Assembly (NCBI GenBank): GCA_963699535.1
Contig: CAVOUJ010000026.1
Span: 11,898 to 75,897, forward strand
Direction of reading: 5' to 3'
Source: VBDM01 sp963699535
GTDB lineage: Bacteria > Pseudomonadota > Gammaproteobacteria > Burkholderiales > SG8-39
Length of the DNA: 64,000 nt
Positions within the stretch are counted from its first letter, which is position 1, and each line of letters begins with the position of its first letter. The notes under the pieces were generated by a model that was not told where the DNA came from, did no database searches, and saw only the letters and a list, made by a program, of their open reading frames with translations. Made by a program: the position numbers and the translations under genes. Shown here piece after piece: positions 8,734 through 16,688 of the stretch.

Positions 8734-9450
8734 GGCAGTTCTCCTTTGATGAATGCAGCGGCTTGCGCCGACCGCGGTTTGGAAAAGAAATCCTCGACCG
8801 GCGCGCGCTCGACAAGCCGCCCCTGATCGAGGAACAGGATCTCGTCGCGCCAGACGCCGCGCCTGGCCGAGGTTGTGCGTCGCCATGACCATCTTCGTGC
8901 CCGCGGCATCGAAGGCCCGGATCACGGTTTCGATCTCGCGGGTCGCGTGCGGGTCGAGGCTGGCGGTGGGCTCGTCGAGGAACAGCACTTCCGGATGCAG
9001 CGCCCAGGCCCGCGCGAGCGCAAGCCGCTGCTGCTCGCCTCCCGAGAGCACGCGCGCCGGCCGGCGCGCGAGGTGCGAGAGCCCTACGCTTTCCAGCGAC
9101 TCGCGCACCAGCGTCCCGCATTGCGGCTCCGGGATTCCGGCGATTTTGAGCGCGTAGGCGACATTGGCCTCGGCGGAGCGGCGCAGCATCACCGGCCGCT
9201 GGAACACCATCGCCTGCTTCCTCGGCGCGCCCGGGTGTTCGGGCGAGCTCCAGTCGATTCGACCCGAGGTCGGGCGCAGCAAGCCGTGCATGAGGCGCAT
9301 CAGCACGCTCTTGCCCGCGCCGTTGGCGCCGAGGATGATGGTGCTCGGCCCCGCTTCGATCTCGAGCGAAACCCGATCGATGAGGGTCCGCCCGCCTGCG
9401 GCGAACGACACCTCGGCAAGACGCAGCGGGAGCATGGAACCGTTGCTCAT
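8724..9450 (-). CDS. tupC: tungstate ABC transporter ATPase TupC (one frameshift)
   Basis: Restored length is about 241 residues. Walker A is GANGAGKSVL (~44-53), the signature LSGGEQQR and Walker B VLFLDEPTASLDP follow. The frame changes near 8862, in the H-loop region (ATHNLGQARR), and the second segment ends FFSKPRSAQAAAFIKGELPWT at 8724. The ATG at 9450 overlaps the tupB stop as ATGA. It supplies ATP hydrolysis for the TupB permease dimer at the inner membrane. Naming rests on the neighbouring TupA signature. Confidence 0.9.
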
Positions 9451-10157
9451 CCGTAGCGCCTCTGCGCAATTTCCTTGGTGAGGTAGGCCGCCGCGTTCAC
9501 CGCAATCACGATGGCGATCAGGATCACGCCCAGTCCGAGCGCGAGCGGCAGGTCGCCCTTGCTCGTCTCGAGCGCGATGGTGGTGGTCATCACGCGCGTC
9601 ACCCCGTCGATGTTTCCGCCGACGATCATCACCGCCCCGACCTCGGCCGCGGCGCGCCCGAAGCCGGCGAGGATCGTGGTCAGCAGAGAGAAGCGCGTGT
9701 CCCAGAGCAGCGTCACCGCCGCGTTCATGCGCTGCGCCCCGAGCGAGCGCAGCTGCTCCTCGTACTCGCGCCAGGCATCCTCGATGGCCTGACGCGACAG
9801 GGCCGCGATGATCGGAAGGATGAGAATCGTCTGGGCGACGATCATCGCAGCGGGCGTAAATAGGATCCCCAAGGCGCCGAACGGACCGGCGCGGGAGAGC
9901 AGGAGATACACGAGCAGACCGACCACCACCGGTGGCAGGCCCATCAGAGCGTTCAGAAACACGATGACCGTCTGGCGGCCCGGGAACCTGGCGACGGCGA
10001 TGGCCGCGCCGAGCGGCAAGCCCAGGAGCGCCGCAATTACGACTGCGGACAGGCTGACCCGCAAGCTGAGCAGGACGATCTCGACCAGCTTGGGGTCGAG
10101 CGTGACCAGCAGAACGATGGCGGTGATCAGGGCTTCTGACATCCACCGGCCATCCAT
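9447..10157 (-). CDS. tupB: tungstate ABC transporter permease TupB
   Basis: A 236-residue inner-membrane protein with about five helices and the binding-protein-dependent transport motif (EYEEQLRSLGAQRMNAAVTLLW, the EAA loop, near residues 140-161). The order tupB-tupC-tupA is compact and overlapping. Two starts are possible: ATG 10157, used here, or ATG 10142 (MSEALITAIV), which has a GGTGG just upstream. This is the first gene of a minus-strand run continuing without a promoter-sized gap to the stress-protein gene at 75. Its control region is the AT-rich stretch 10158-10254. Confidence 0.92.
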   Translation of the reverse strand: MDGRWMSEALITAIVLLVTLDPKLVEIVLLSLRVSLSAVVIAALLGLPLGAAIAVARFPGRQTVIVFLNALMGLPPVVVGLLVYLLLSRAGPFGALGILFTPAAMIVAQTILILPIIAALSRQAIEDAWREYEEQLRSLGAQRMNAAVTLLWDTRFSLLTTILAGFGRAAAEVGAVMIVGGNIDGVTRVMTTTIALETSKGDLPLALGLGVILIAIVIAVNAAAYLTKEIAQRRYG

Positions 10158-10254
10158 TGACGGGTTTTTCCTATATATGTATTCTTATACATAACTTTAC
10201 TAAATTTGCTTGTCTATCATAACGTCATAGTCAAATATGCTCTAGCTATTCATT
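10158..10254. promoter_or_regulatory. divergent AT-rich control region with palindrome 10176-10193
   Basis: This 97-bp gap separates the tupB-led run from the divergent ModE/PBP regulator and is strikingly AT-rich against GC-rich surroundings. It holds an inverted repeat TATGTA-TTCTTA-TACATA (10176-10193) embedded in CTATATATG...ATACATAAC. The ends resemble ModE-box half-sites (CTATAT, ATAAC) but the spacing is off. The most likely reading is the operator of the adjacent regulator, overlapping the tup promoter. No binding evidence can be given from sequence. Confidence 0.6.
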
Positions 10255-11319
10255 ATGAAGATCGAATTCGAGCCGGCCTGGAAGCTACGGTCGGCGCCCG
10301 TAACTCCCCTCCTCGTTCCGCTCCTCATGGCCATCCAGCGCTCCGGGTCTCTCGCCGGCGCGTCGCGAGAGATCGGCTATTCCTACCGCCACGTCTGGAA
10401 CCTTCTGGGGGAGTGGAACCGCCGAATGGGCCAGCCGCTGGTCGACCTCGAGCGCGGGCGCGGAGCAAGGCTGACACCTCTCGCGGTGAAGCTCGTCGAG
10501 CTGGAAGAGCGGGCACGCGTCCGACTTGCTCCCCATCTCGCGGAGCTCGCGCGCGAGTTCGAACGCGAGCTTCACGGCGAAGAGAGAGCCGACCTGCCGC
10601 GCCTGAATCTGCACGCAAGCCACGATCTCGCGCTGGAGCGGCTCCCGGACGTCGTCGAAGGCACGCTTGCGCTGGACCTTCAGTTTCACGGTAGCGTGGA
10701 AAGCCTCGAGGCACTCGCGCGCGGCGATTGCGATCTCGCGGGCTTTCACGTTGCCGAGCAGTGGCGCACGCCCGAGATCGAGGCCTGCCTCAGACCCGAG
10801 GCTCACAAGCTGATCGGTCTCGCCCTGCGCGAGCAGGGCTTGATCGTCGCCCGCGGCAACCCGAAAGCAATACACGGCCTGGGCGATCTAGCGCGACTGC
10901 GATTCGTCAATCGCCAGCACGGCTCCGGAACCCGACTGGTGTTCGACCAGTTGCTGGCGAGCGCAGGGATCGCGCGCGAACTGATCTCAGGCTACGCCAG
11001 CGAGGAATTCACGCACGTCGCGATCGCCGCGGCGGTTTCGGAAGGACGGGCGGATGTCGGTTTCGGGATTCGCGCGGCCGCGGCGCAGCTCGATCTGGGG
11101 TTCATCCCTCTGGTGAACGAACGCTACCTGCTCGCCTGCGACGCAGCCCACCTGCAAAGTCCAGAATTGAGGAGACTTGTCGCAGCCCTGCGCGGCAAGT
11201 CCTTCAAGGCGGTGCTCGCGAGCCTGCCGGGCTACGACAACGCCATCACCGGCCGCGTCATGGAGGTGGAGGAAGGACTTGCCGGACCGCGCCCGGCGCG
11301 AGTGGCAGTCCGCGGCTAG
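10255..11319 (+). CDS. ModE-type HTH regulator fused to a molybdate-binding-like (COG1910) domain
   Basis: 354 residues. Residues ~15-110 are a LysR/ModE-like winged helix-turn-helix (AIQRSGSLAGASREIGYSYRHVWNLLGEWN). Residues ~120-335 form a periplasmic-binding-protein-type effector domain without a signal peptide (LNLHASHDLAL..., GDCDLAGFHV..., NRQHGSGTRLVFDQLL, ADVGFGIRAAA), as in COG1910 molybdate/tungstate-sensing regulators. Divergence from tupBCA and the shared palindromic region point to oxyanion-responsive control of the tup run. Its stop overlaps the modC stop by 4 bp (convergent, 11316-11319). Whether it senses tungstate or molybdate, or represses or activates, is unknown. Confidence 0.88.
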   Translation: MKIEFEPAWKLRSAPVTPLLVPLLMAIQRSGSLAGASREIGYSYRHVWNLLGEWNRRMGQPLVDLERGRGARLTPLAVKLVELEERARVRLAPHLAELAREFERELHGEERADLPRLNLHASHDLALERLPDVVEGTLALDLQFHGSVESLEALARGDCDLAGFHVAEQWRTPEIEACLRPEAHKLIGLALREQGLIVARGNPKAIHGLGDLARLRFVNRQHGSGTRLVFDQLLASAGIARELISGYASEEFTHVAIAAAVSEGRADVGFGIRAAAAQLDLGFIPLVNERYLLACDAAHLQSPELRRLVAALRGKSFKAVLASLPGYDNAITGRVMEVEEGLAGPRPARVAVRG

Positions 11320-12407
11320 GCGGGATTTGCGCCGCTCCGGTCGAGCGACACGGCCTTGATAAGCGCATAGACCTCGAGCCCCGGCGAAAGATCGAGTTGC
11401 CGCGCGGCGCGCGCGGTGACCCGTGAGCGCAGCGTGATCGAACCGACGGAGATCGAGACATCGACGACCCCTGCGCGCTCGGGTCCGACTTCGGCGATTC
11501 TTCCCTGGAGCACGTTCTGGATGCTGATGCGCTGCGGCCGCTCCAGGGCGATCGAGACGTCGCGGGCACGAATGCGCACCCGCACCGGTTCTCCCACGAG
11601 CGCGTCCACATTGGTGGCGGTCAGGGTGCCTCCGTCGAAGGCCAGGGTCGCCAAGTCGTACTGCATGTCCTGCTCGGCCACCTTGGCGTCGATCACGGCG
11701 CCGCCCTCGAAGGTCCCGGCCGCAGGCCGCAGATCGGTGCGTCCCATGACTTCCTCGGCTGGTCCGATTGCGGCCACTTCACCCGCCGACAGCAGCACCA
11801 CGGTGTCGGCCAGGCGCACGACCTCTTCGACCGTGTGGCTGACGTAGATGATGGGAATCTTCACCTCGTCGCGCATCAGCTCGATGTACTGCAGGATCTC
11901 GTTCCTGCGGTGCGCATCGAGCGATGCGAGCGGCTCGTCCATGAGCAGCAGGCGCGGATCGGAGAGCAGTGCTCGCCCGATGGCGACGCGCTGCTTCTCG
12001 CCCCCGGAAAGATTGCCTGGCCGGCGCTCGAGCAGATGGCCGAGACCCAGCAGCTCGACCACGTGCTCGAGGCGATCGGAGCGCCGCGCTTCCGCCGAGA
12101 ACAGCCAAGCGTAGCGCAGATTCTGCCGGACGCTCAGGTGCGGAAACAGGCGTCCTTCCTGGAATACGTAGCCGATCCGGCGGCGTGACGTCGGCACGTC
12201 GATGCCGCGCGCCGCGTCGAAGACCGTTTCTCCATCGATTTCGATTCGTCCCCGTTCCGGCCGCAGAATTCCGGCAATGGCGTTCGCGAGCGAGGTCTTC
12301 CCGGCCCCCGATCGACCAAACAAGGAAGTAACACCCTTTTCCGCGCGGAACGCGGCCTTCAACCGGAAGGCGCCGAGCCGGCACTCAATGTCGACGGTCA
12401 GGGTCAT
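11316..12407 (-). CDS. modC: molybdate ABC transporter ATPase ModC
   Basis: 363 residues, normal ModC length. Walker A GRSGAGKTSL (~31-40), signature LSGGEKQR, Walker B LLLMDEPLASLD, and a C-terminal TOBE/molybdate-binding region from ~residue 290 (ALERPQRISIQNVLQGRIAEVG) that lets cytoplasmic molybdate feed back on transport. The start is the ATG at 12407 inside the end of modB (23-bp overlap); upstream frame is non-coding shadow. It powers ModB. Confidence 0.96.
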   Translation of the reverse strand: MTLTVDIECRLGAFRLKAAFRAEKGVTSLFGRSGAGKTSLANAIAGILRPERGRIEIDGETVFDAARGIDVPTSRRRIGYVFQEGRLFPHLSVRQNLRYAWLFSAEARRSDRLEHVVELLGLGHLLERRPGNLSGGEKQRVAIGRALLSDPRLLLMDEPLASLDAHRRNEILQYIELMRDEVKIPIIYVSHTVEEVVRLADTVVLLSAGEVAAIGPAEEVMGRTDLRPAAGTFEGGAVIDAKVAEQDMQYDLATLAFDGGTLTATNVDALVGEPVRVRIRARDVSIALERPQRISIQNVLQGRIAEVGPERAGVVDVSISVGSITLRSRVTARAARQLDLSPGLEVYALIKAVSLDRSGANPA

Positions 12408-13095
12408 GGCCTGCAATCCTGCGCGCCGCGCGGCGCACCAGCCATTCAGACACGGCCAGCGCAAGCAGCGACAACAGCACTGCGATCAGGCTGAGGCGCA
12501 TCGCCGGCTCGTCGCCCGTCGGAACCTGGGTGTAGGCATAGATCGCGAGAGGCAAGGTCTGCGTTTCGCCAGGAATATTGGAAACGAATGTGATCGTTGC
12601 GCCGAACTCGCCCAATCCGCGTGCGAACGACAACAGCACCCCCGTGAAAACTCCGGGCAGCGCCAGCGGCAAAGTCACGGTCGTGAAGACCGCGAGGCGC
12701 CCTGCCCCGAGCGTGCTCGCCGCGGCCTCGAGCTTGCGATCGACGGTCTCAAAGGACAGCCGGATGGCGCGCACCATCAGCGGGAACCCCATCACCGCGG
12801 CGGCGAGCGCTGCGCCGGTCCACCTGAAGACAAGAACGATCCCGAACCACTCGTCGAGAAATGAGCCGACGGGACCGCGCTTGCCGAAAAGGAGGAGGAG
12901 AAAATAGCCGACCACGACCGGCGGCAATACCAGCGGGAGGTGCACCGCGGCGTCGAAGAGCGTCTTGCCGGGGAAGTTCGCCCGCGCGAGAAGAAGCGCT
13001 ACCGCAACGGCAAACGGCAGGCTGAACGCGACGCTCCAGAAGGCGACGCGCAGGCTGAGCTGGAGGACCTCCAGCTCTTCCGGAGATAGGCTCAC
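12385..13095 (-). CDS. modB: molybdate ABC transporter permease ModB
   Basis: 236 residues with about five to six membrane helices and the conserved loop AASTLGAGRLAVFTTVTLPLALPGV. LPLVLPPVVVGYFLL is a family hallmark. The start is the GTG at 13095, overlapping the modA stop as GTGA; a longer frame to 13179 would run back into modA and lacks family similarity. ModB dimers form the channel for molybdate delivered by ModA. Confidence 0.95.
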   Translation of the reverse strand: MSLSPEELEVLQLSLRVAFWSVAFSLPFAVAVALLLARANFPGKTLFDAAVHLPLVLPPVVVGYFLLLLFGKRGPVGSFLDEWFGIVLVFRWTGAALAAAVMGFPLMVRAIRLSFETVDRKLEAAASTLGAGRLAVFTTVTLPLALPGVFTGVLLSFARGLGEFGATITFVSNIPGETQTLPLAIYAYTQVPTGDEPAMRLSLIAVLLSLLALAVSEWLVRRAARRIAGHDPDRRH

Positions 13096-13874
13096 CGGGC
13101 TTCGCTCATGGGACGCTGCGGACTCGGATCGAAACCATGTTTCTGAAATACCGCGCCGGCCTCCGGCTGGCCCAGCCACCTGAGAAACAGCTCCGCCGCA
13201 GGCTTGCCCGAGGCAGTGACTGCAATCGGATAAATGATCGGCGGATGAGCGTTCTCAGGAAACGTGCCCACTACCTTGACTCGCGAATCCGCGGCCGCAT
13301 CCGTGCGATACACGACGCCGAACGGCGCTTCCCCACGGGACACGAGCACCAGAGCCGCGCGGACGTTCTCGGCGGCCGCCACTCTCGCCCGAACATCCTT
13401 CCAGACCCCCAGGGACTCCAGGGCGGCTTTGCCGTACTTTCCCGCCGGGACGGTGTCGGGATCGGCCATCGCCAGGCGATTCCTCCCCAGGAGTCGCGCA
13501 AGCGGAAACCCTGGCGCGATGTTGACCGAGATCTGGCTGCCCGAGGGAGCCACCAGGACGAGGCGATTGCGGAGCAGGTTCTCCCGCGTGCTGGCCTTGA
13601 TCAGGCGGCGATGATCGAGATAGTCCATCCAGTCGAGATCTGCGGAAACGAAAATGTCCGCCGGGGCGCCCGCCTCGATCTGCCTGGCCAGCGCGGAGCT
13701 CGCCGCGTAGGACACGACGACCCTGTCGCCGGTCCTGGCCCGGTAAGCCTTCGCGTTTTCGTCGAAGGCCTCCTTCAGGCTGGCTGCCGCAAACACCGTG
13801 ACGGTTTCCGCCGCGACGTGACTATGGAGTGAGAGAAGACCGGCGAACGCCAATCCAACTAGCCCAATGCGCAT
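13092..13874 (-). CDS. modA: periplasmic molybdate-binding protein ModA
   Basis: 260 residues and intact, unlike the paralogue at 7100-7896. A Sec signal (LVGLAFAGLLSLHSHVAAET) precedes VTVFAAASLKEAFDENAKAY, the ModA N-terminal signature. Further markers are VVSYAASSALARQIEAGAPADIFVSADLDWMDYL and ALVLVSRGEAPFGVVYRTDA. It captures molybdate (and usually tungstate) for ModBC. It is the first gene of the modABC operon, 27 bp downstream of a ModE box. Confidence 0.96.
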   Translation of the reverse strand: MRIGLVGLAFAGLLSLHSHVAAETVTVFAAASLKEAFDENAKAYRARTGDRVVVSYAASSALARQIEAGAPADIFVSADLDWMDYLDHRRLIKASTRENLLRNRLVLVAPSGSQISVNIAPGFPLARLLGRNRLAMADPDTVPAGKYGKAALESLGVWKDVRARVAAAENVRAALVLVSRGEAPFGVVYRTDAAADSRVKVVGTFPENAHPPIIYPIAVTASGKPAAELFLRWLGQPEAGAVFQKHGFDPSPQRPMSEAR

Positions 13875-13901
13875 CTTGGCTCCCTTGTTCTTGGATCGAG
13901 G

Positions 13902-13925
13902 CGCTATATCCTGACAGATATAACG
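13902..13925 (-). promoter_or_regulatory. ModE box upstream of modABC
   Basis: CGCTATAT-N8-ATATAACG is an inverted repeat with one mismatch (CGCTATAT against the reverse complement CGTTATAT). It agrees with the known proteobacterial ModE operator core (CGNTATAT, 8-base spacing, ATATANCG). It lies 28-51 bp upstream of the modA start, overlapping the expected promoter, and immediately downstream of the ModE-like gene. Molybdate-bound ModE would be expected to repress modABC here. Confidence 0.85.
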
Positions 13926-13972
13926 ACTATTGCAAGGACAAATGCATTTTCAATGCGAGAGGGAAGTAACGA

Positions 13973-14323
13973 CTACTCGGCGAGCAGCCCTAGCAGGGTT
14001 CGCGTCGCCGCCGATGTATGCCGCAAGGCCTTGCGCTCGATGTCCCGATAGAGGGCGATCAGCTTGCGCCCTGTCGGCGAGAGCGTCGCGCCGCCGCCGT
14101 GCTTCCCGCCCGGTGCCGTCTGGACCACGGCTTTCGACAGGCGCCGGTTGAGGTCGTCCACGAGCATCCAGGCGCGCCGGTACGACATGCCGAGCTTGCG
14201 TGCCGCCGCGGAGATAGACCCGGTCTCGCCAATCGCCTCGAGGAGCGCGATCTTTCCGGGCCCGATCGCCCTGTGCTGGCCTTTGATGACCCGCAGATGC
14301 AGCTCTAATCGTGCTTTCGTCAT
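13973..14323 (-). CDS. ModE-like molybdate-dependent repressor, HTH domain only
   Basis: 116 residues starting at the ATG at 14323: a winged helix-turn-helix of the ModE N-terminal type (GKIALLEAIGETGSISAAARKLGMSYRRAWMLVDDLN). No C-terminal Mop/TOBE ligand domain follows; the protein ends after a short helix (ALRHTSAATRTLLGLLAE). Such short ModE proteins are known in several proteobacteria, and how they sense molybdate is less clear than for full ModE. It reads toward modABC, whose ModE box lies just beyond its stop. chrA is divergent. Confidence 0.88.
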   Translation of the reverse strand: MTKARLELHLRVIKGQHRAIGPGKIALLEAIGETGSISAAARKLGMSYRRAWMLVDDLNRRLSKAVVQTAPGGKHGGGATLSPTGRKLIALYRDIERKALRHTSAATRTLLGLLAE

Positions 14324-14449
14324 CCGCGATGAAGCGATTGCCAATGAAGGATATCGAAAGTATATTTCATCCGTCGGGGATCGCAGACTCCCCCGTGAGA
14401 CGGTGTCCCGTCCAAGCGCTGCGCGAAAACCACAGAAAAGAAAGACACC

Positions 14450-15805
14450 ATGGACACCGCCGCCTTGTCCCAGACCTCGAATCAGCCGCCCGCGCCTGTC
14501 GGCTTTTCCGAAGCGTTTCGCTACTGGCTCAAGCTCGGCTTCATCAGCTTCGGCGGTCCGACAGGGCAGATCGCGATCATGCACCAGGATCTGGTGGAGC
14601 GAAAACGCTGGATCTCCGAGCAGCGTTTCCTTCACGCGCTCAACTACTGCATGGTGCTGCCCGGCCCGGAGGCGACGCAGCTCGCCACCTACATCGGCTG
14701 GATGATGCACCGGACGTGGGGCGGCGTGGTCGCGGGCAGCCTTTTCGTCCTGCCCTCCCTGCTTATTCTGATCGTGTTGACATGGATCTACCTGGTTTTC
14801 GGCAACGCGCCGCTGGTCTCAGGCCTCTTTTATGGCATCAAGCCCGCGGTGACGGCGATCGTACTGTTCGCGGCCTGGCGCATCGGCTCGCGCGCGCTCA
14901 AGAACGCGGTGCTGTGGACCATGAGCCTGGCGGCGTTCGTGGCGATCTTCGTGTTCGACGTGCCGTTTCCCTGGATCGTCCTCGGCGCAGGGGTGATCGG
15001 ATACCTGGGCGGGCGCGTCGCACCGACGAAGTTCGCCACGGGCGGCCACGGTGCCGCGGGAAGGCACTACGGCGCGGCGCTGATCGACGACGCCACGCCC
15101 ACGCCGGCGCATGCCTTGTTCCGCTGGCCCCGTTTCGTCCTCGTCCTCGCCGCATTCCTCAGCATCTGGGGCGGCGCGCTCAGCGTACTCATCGCGCTCT
15201 TCGGGTGGGAAAGCACGCTTGCGCAGATGGGTTGGTTCTTCACCAAGGCGGCGCTTCTCACTTTCGGCGGTGCCTATGCCGTTCTCCCTTACGTCTACCA
15301 GGGCGGCGTCGAGCACTATCAATGGCTGACCGCGGCGCAGATGATCGATGGGCTCGCCTTGGGGGAAACGACGCCGGGGCCGCTCATCATGGTGGTCGCT
15401 TTCATCGGCTTTGTCGGTGCCTGGACCAAGGCCGCGCTCGGCCCCGAGAGCCTCGTGCTCGCCGGGTGCGCTGGCGCGGCCGTCGCCACCTTCTTCACCT
15501 TCCTGCCCTCGTTCCTGTTCATTCTCCTCGGAGGGCCGCTGGTGGAATCGACCCACGGCGACCTCCGGTTCACGGCGCCGCTTACCGGGATCACCGCCGC
15601 AGTGGTCGGGGTCATCGTCAACCTGTCGGTTTTCTTCGCCTGGCACGTCTTCTGGCCGGAAGGGTTTTCCGGCCGGTTCGAGTGGTTTTCGCTGCTGGTC
15701 GGCCTTGCGGCCATCGTCGCGCTGTGGCACTACAAGACGGGAATGATTCCGGTGATTCTTGCGTGCGGTGCTGCAGGACTCACCTATCGGCTGGTCGCAG
15801 GCTAA
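14450..15805 (+). CDS. chrA: chromate transporter ChrA (two-domain)
   Basis: 451 residues comprising two homologous CHR domains (~25-200 and ~245-445), each opening with the family pattern FWLKLGFISFGGPTGQIAIMH and FFTKAALLTFGGAYAVLPYV. Members export chromate in resistance or take up related oxyanions; about ten membrane helices are evident. The gene is divergent from the ModE-like gene (126-bp gap) and preceded by AAAGAAAGA as a probable ribosome-binding site. Chromate, molybdate and tungstate are similar oxyanions, so the setting is suggestive, but no direct tie is shown. Confidence 0.95.
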   Translation: MDTAALSQTSNQPPAPVGFSEAFRYWLKLGFISFGGPTGQIAIMHQDLVERKRWISEQRFLHALNYCMVLPGPEATQLATYIGWMMHRTWGGVVAGSLFVLPSLLILIVLTWIYLVFGNAPLVSGLFYGIKPAVTAIVLFAAWRIGSRALKNAVLWTMSLAAFVAIFVFDVPFPWIVLGAGVIGYLGGRVAPTKFATGGHGAAGRHYGAALIDDATPTPAHALFRWPRFVLVLAAFLSIWGGALSVLIALFGWESTLAQMGWFFTKAALLTFGGAYAVLPYVYQGGVEHYQWLTAAQMIDGLALGETTPGPLIMVVAFIGFVGAWTKAALGPESLVLAGCAGAAVATFFTFLPSFLFILLGGPLVESTHGDLRFTAPLTGITAAVVGVIVNLSVFFAWHVFWPEGFSGRFEWFSLLVGLAAIVALWHYKTGMIPVILACGAAGLTYRLVAG

Positions 15806-15831
15806 GGCGCGACGCGGCTCTGCGCGGGAAC

Positions 15832-15857
15832 AAAAAAGGACGCCGAGGCGCCCTTTT
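15832..15857. terminator. bidirectional intrinsic terminator
   Basis: An inverted repeat AAAAGG-A-CGCC / GGCG-C-CCTTTT with a run of A on the left and T on the right lies between the convergent chrA and sodC genes. The stem has one A-C mismatch and U-tracts form in both directions, so it can stop transcription from either gene. Confidence 0.8.
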
Positions 15858-15875
15858 CGTGACGGTCGAGGTCCG

Positions 15876-16394
15876 CTAGTTCTTCTGGATCACTGCGCAG
15901 GCCAGGCGTGCCCCGGCGTTCCCGGTCGGCTGGGTCTTGTAGTCGTCGGGCTGCGCGTGAACGATGAGACCTCTGCCGATGATGCTGGTCGGCCCGTCCG
16001 TCACCGTAATGACGTCGAGCTCGGTGGAGAGGCTCGCGCTCCCGTTGCCATCAGCCTTCAGCGCGGGCAGATCGCCCGCGTGGCGGTTGGGGGTGGAGGG
16101 ATGCGCGTGGGGCTTGCCGAGCGGATTGAAATGGCCGCCGGCGCTCATTCCGTCGCCGGAGCTGCAATCACCCTTGTCGTGGATGTGGAAGCCGTGCTCC
16201 TGCCCGGGCTTGAGGCCGGTAATGTTCGCTACGACCTGCACTTTGTCGCCTTTCTGGGTGAAGGTGACAGTGCCCGCCGTGGTATTTCCCTTGGTCGCCT
16301 GCAAGACAGCCCTTGCGCTGGGGCCGCCCCCCTCCATCATCGCGCAACCCGCGAGCAAGCCCGCCGCCGCCGTTGACGCAAGAGCAAATCTCAT
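15876..16394 (-). CDS. sodC: Cu/Zn superoxide dismutase (lipoprotein)
   Basis: 172 residues. A lipoprotein signal ends in LLAGCA (Cys16). The enzyme core contains the Cu-ligand segment GFHIHDKGDC, GGHFNP, the Zn-loop histidines PHAHPSTPNRHAGDLP, and GRGLIVHAQPDDY. It dismutates superoxide in the periplasm, anchored to a membrane by lipid. It is convergent with chrA. The next gene upstream on the same strand (16440) is 45 bp away and belongs to the formate dehydrogenase cluster, so partial read-through is possible. Confidence 0.96.
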   Translation of the reverse strand: MRFALASTAAAGLLAGCAMMEGGGPSARAVLQATKGNTTAGTVTFTQKGDKVQVVANITGLKPGQEHGFHIHDKGDCSSGDGMSAGGHFNPLGKPHAHPSTPNRHAGDLPALKADGNGSASLSTELDVITVTDGPTSIIGRGLIVHAQPDDYKTQPTGNAGARLACAVIQKN

Positions 16395-16439
16395 CTGTTT
16401 CTCCGTGTGGCAGATGGGCCGGGCGCCCTTTCTACGCGA

Positions 16440-16676
16440 CTACTTCTTTCCCGCCATGGAGGCCGGCGCCTTGATACCCTTGTTCTTGCGATAGTTCGCC
16501 ACCGCCCTGTCCTGGGCTTTGCCGAGCGAATCAGCGTCCTTCTGTTTCGCCGCGGCCTCCGCCTTCGCCTTGGCCTCGGCTGCTGCCGGATCGACCTTCG
16601 CGGCCGGCAACTTCGCCCACACCGCGCCCGCGGTCGCGGCCATCGCGATGCTCATGATCAGGATGCGAATATTCAT
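16440..16676 (-). CDS. small Ala/Lys-rich periplasmic protein of the formate dehydrogenase cluster
   Basis: 78 residues with a clear Sec signal (MNIRILIMSIAMAATAGAVWA) and a mature part of ~57 residues rich in Ala and Lys, likely one long helix followed by a basic tail (NYRKNKGIKAPASMAGKK). It contains no cysteine or metal motif. It lies 12 bp downstream of the cytochrome b subunit gene in the same orientation, so it is part of the operon. I do not know its function; it could be an accessory or stabilising protein for the complex. Confidence 0.75.
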   Translation of the reverse strand: MNIRILIMSIAMAATAGAVWAKLPAAKVDPAAAEAKAKAEAAAKQKDADSLGKAQDRAVANYRKNKGIKAPASMAGKK

Positions 16677-16688
16677 GGCGTCTCCCCT

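Noticed and set aside
14346..14370. A second ModE box between the ModE-like gene and chrA (ATAT...ATAT half-sites)
   Set aside because: Symmetry is poor and the CG ends are missing; spacing does not match the known operator.
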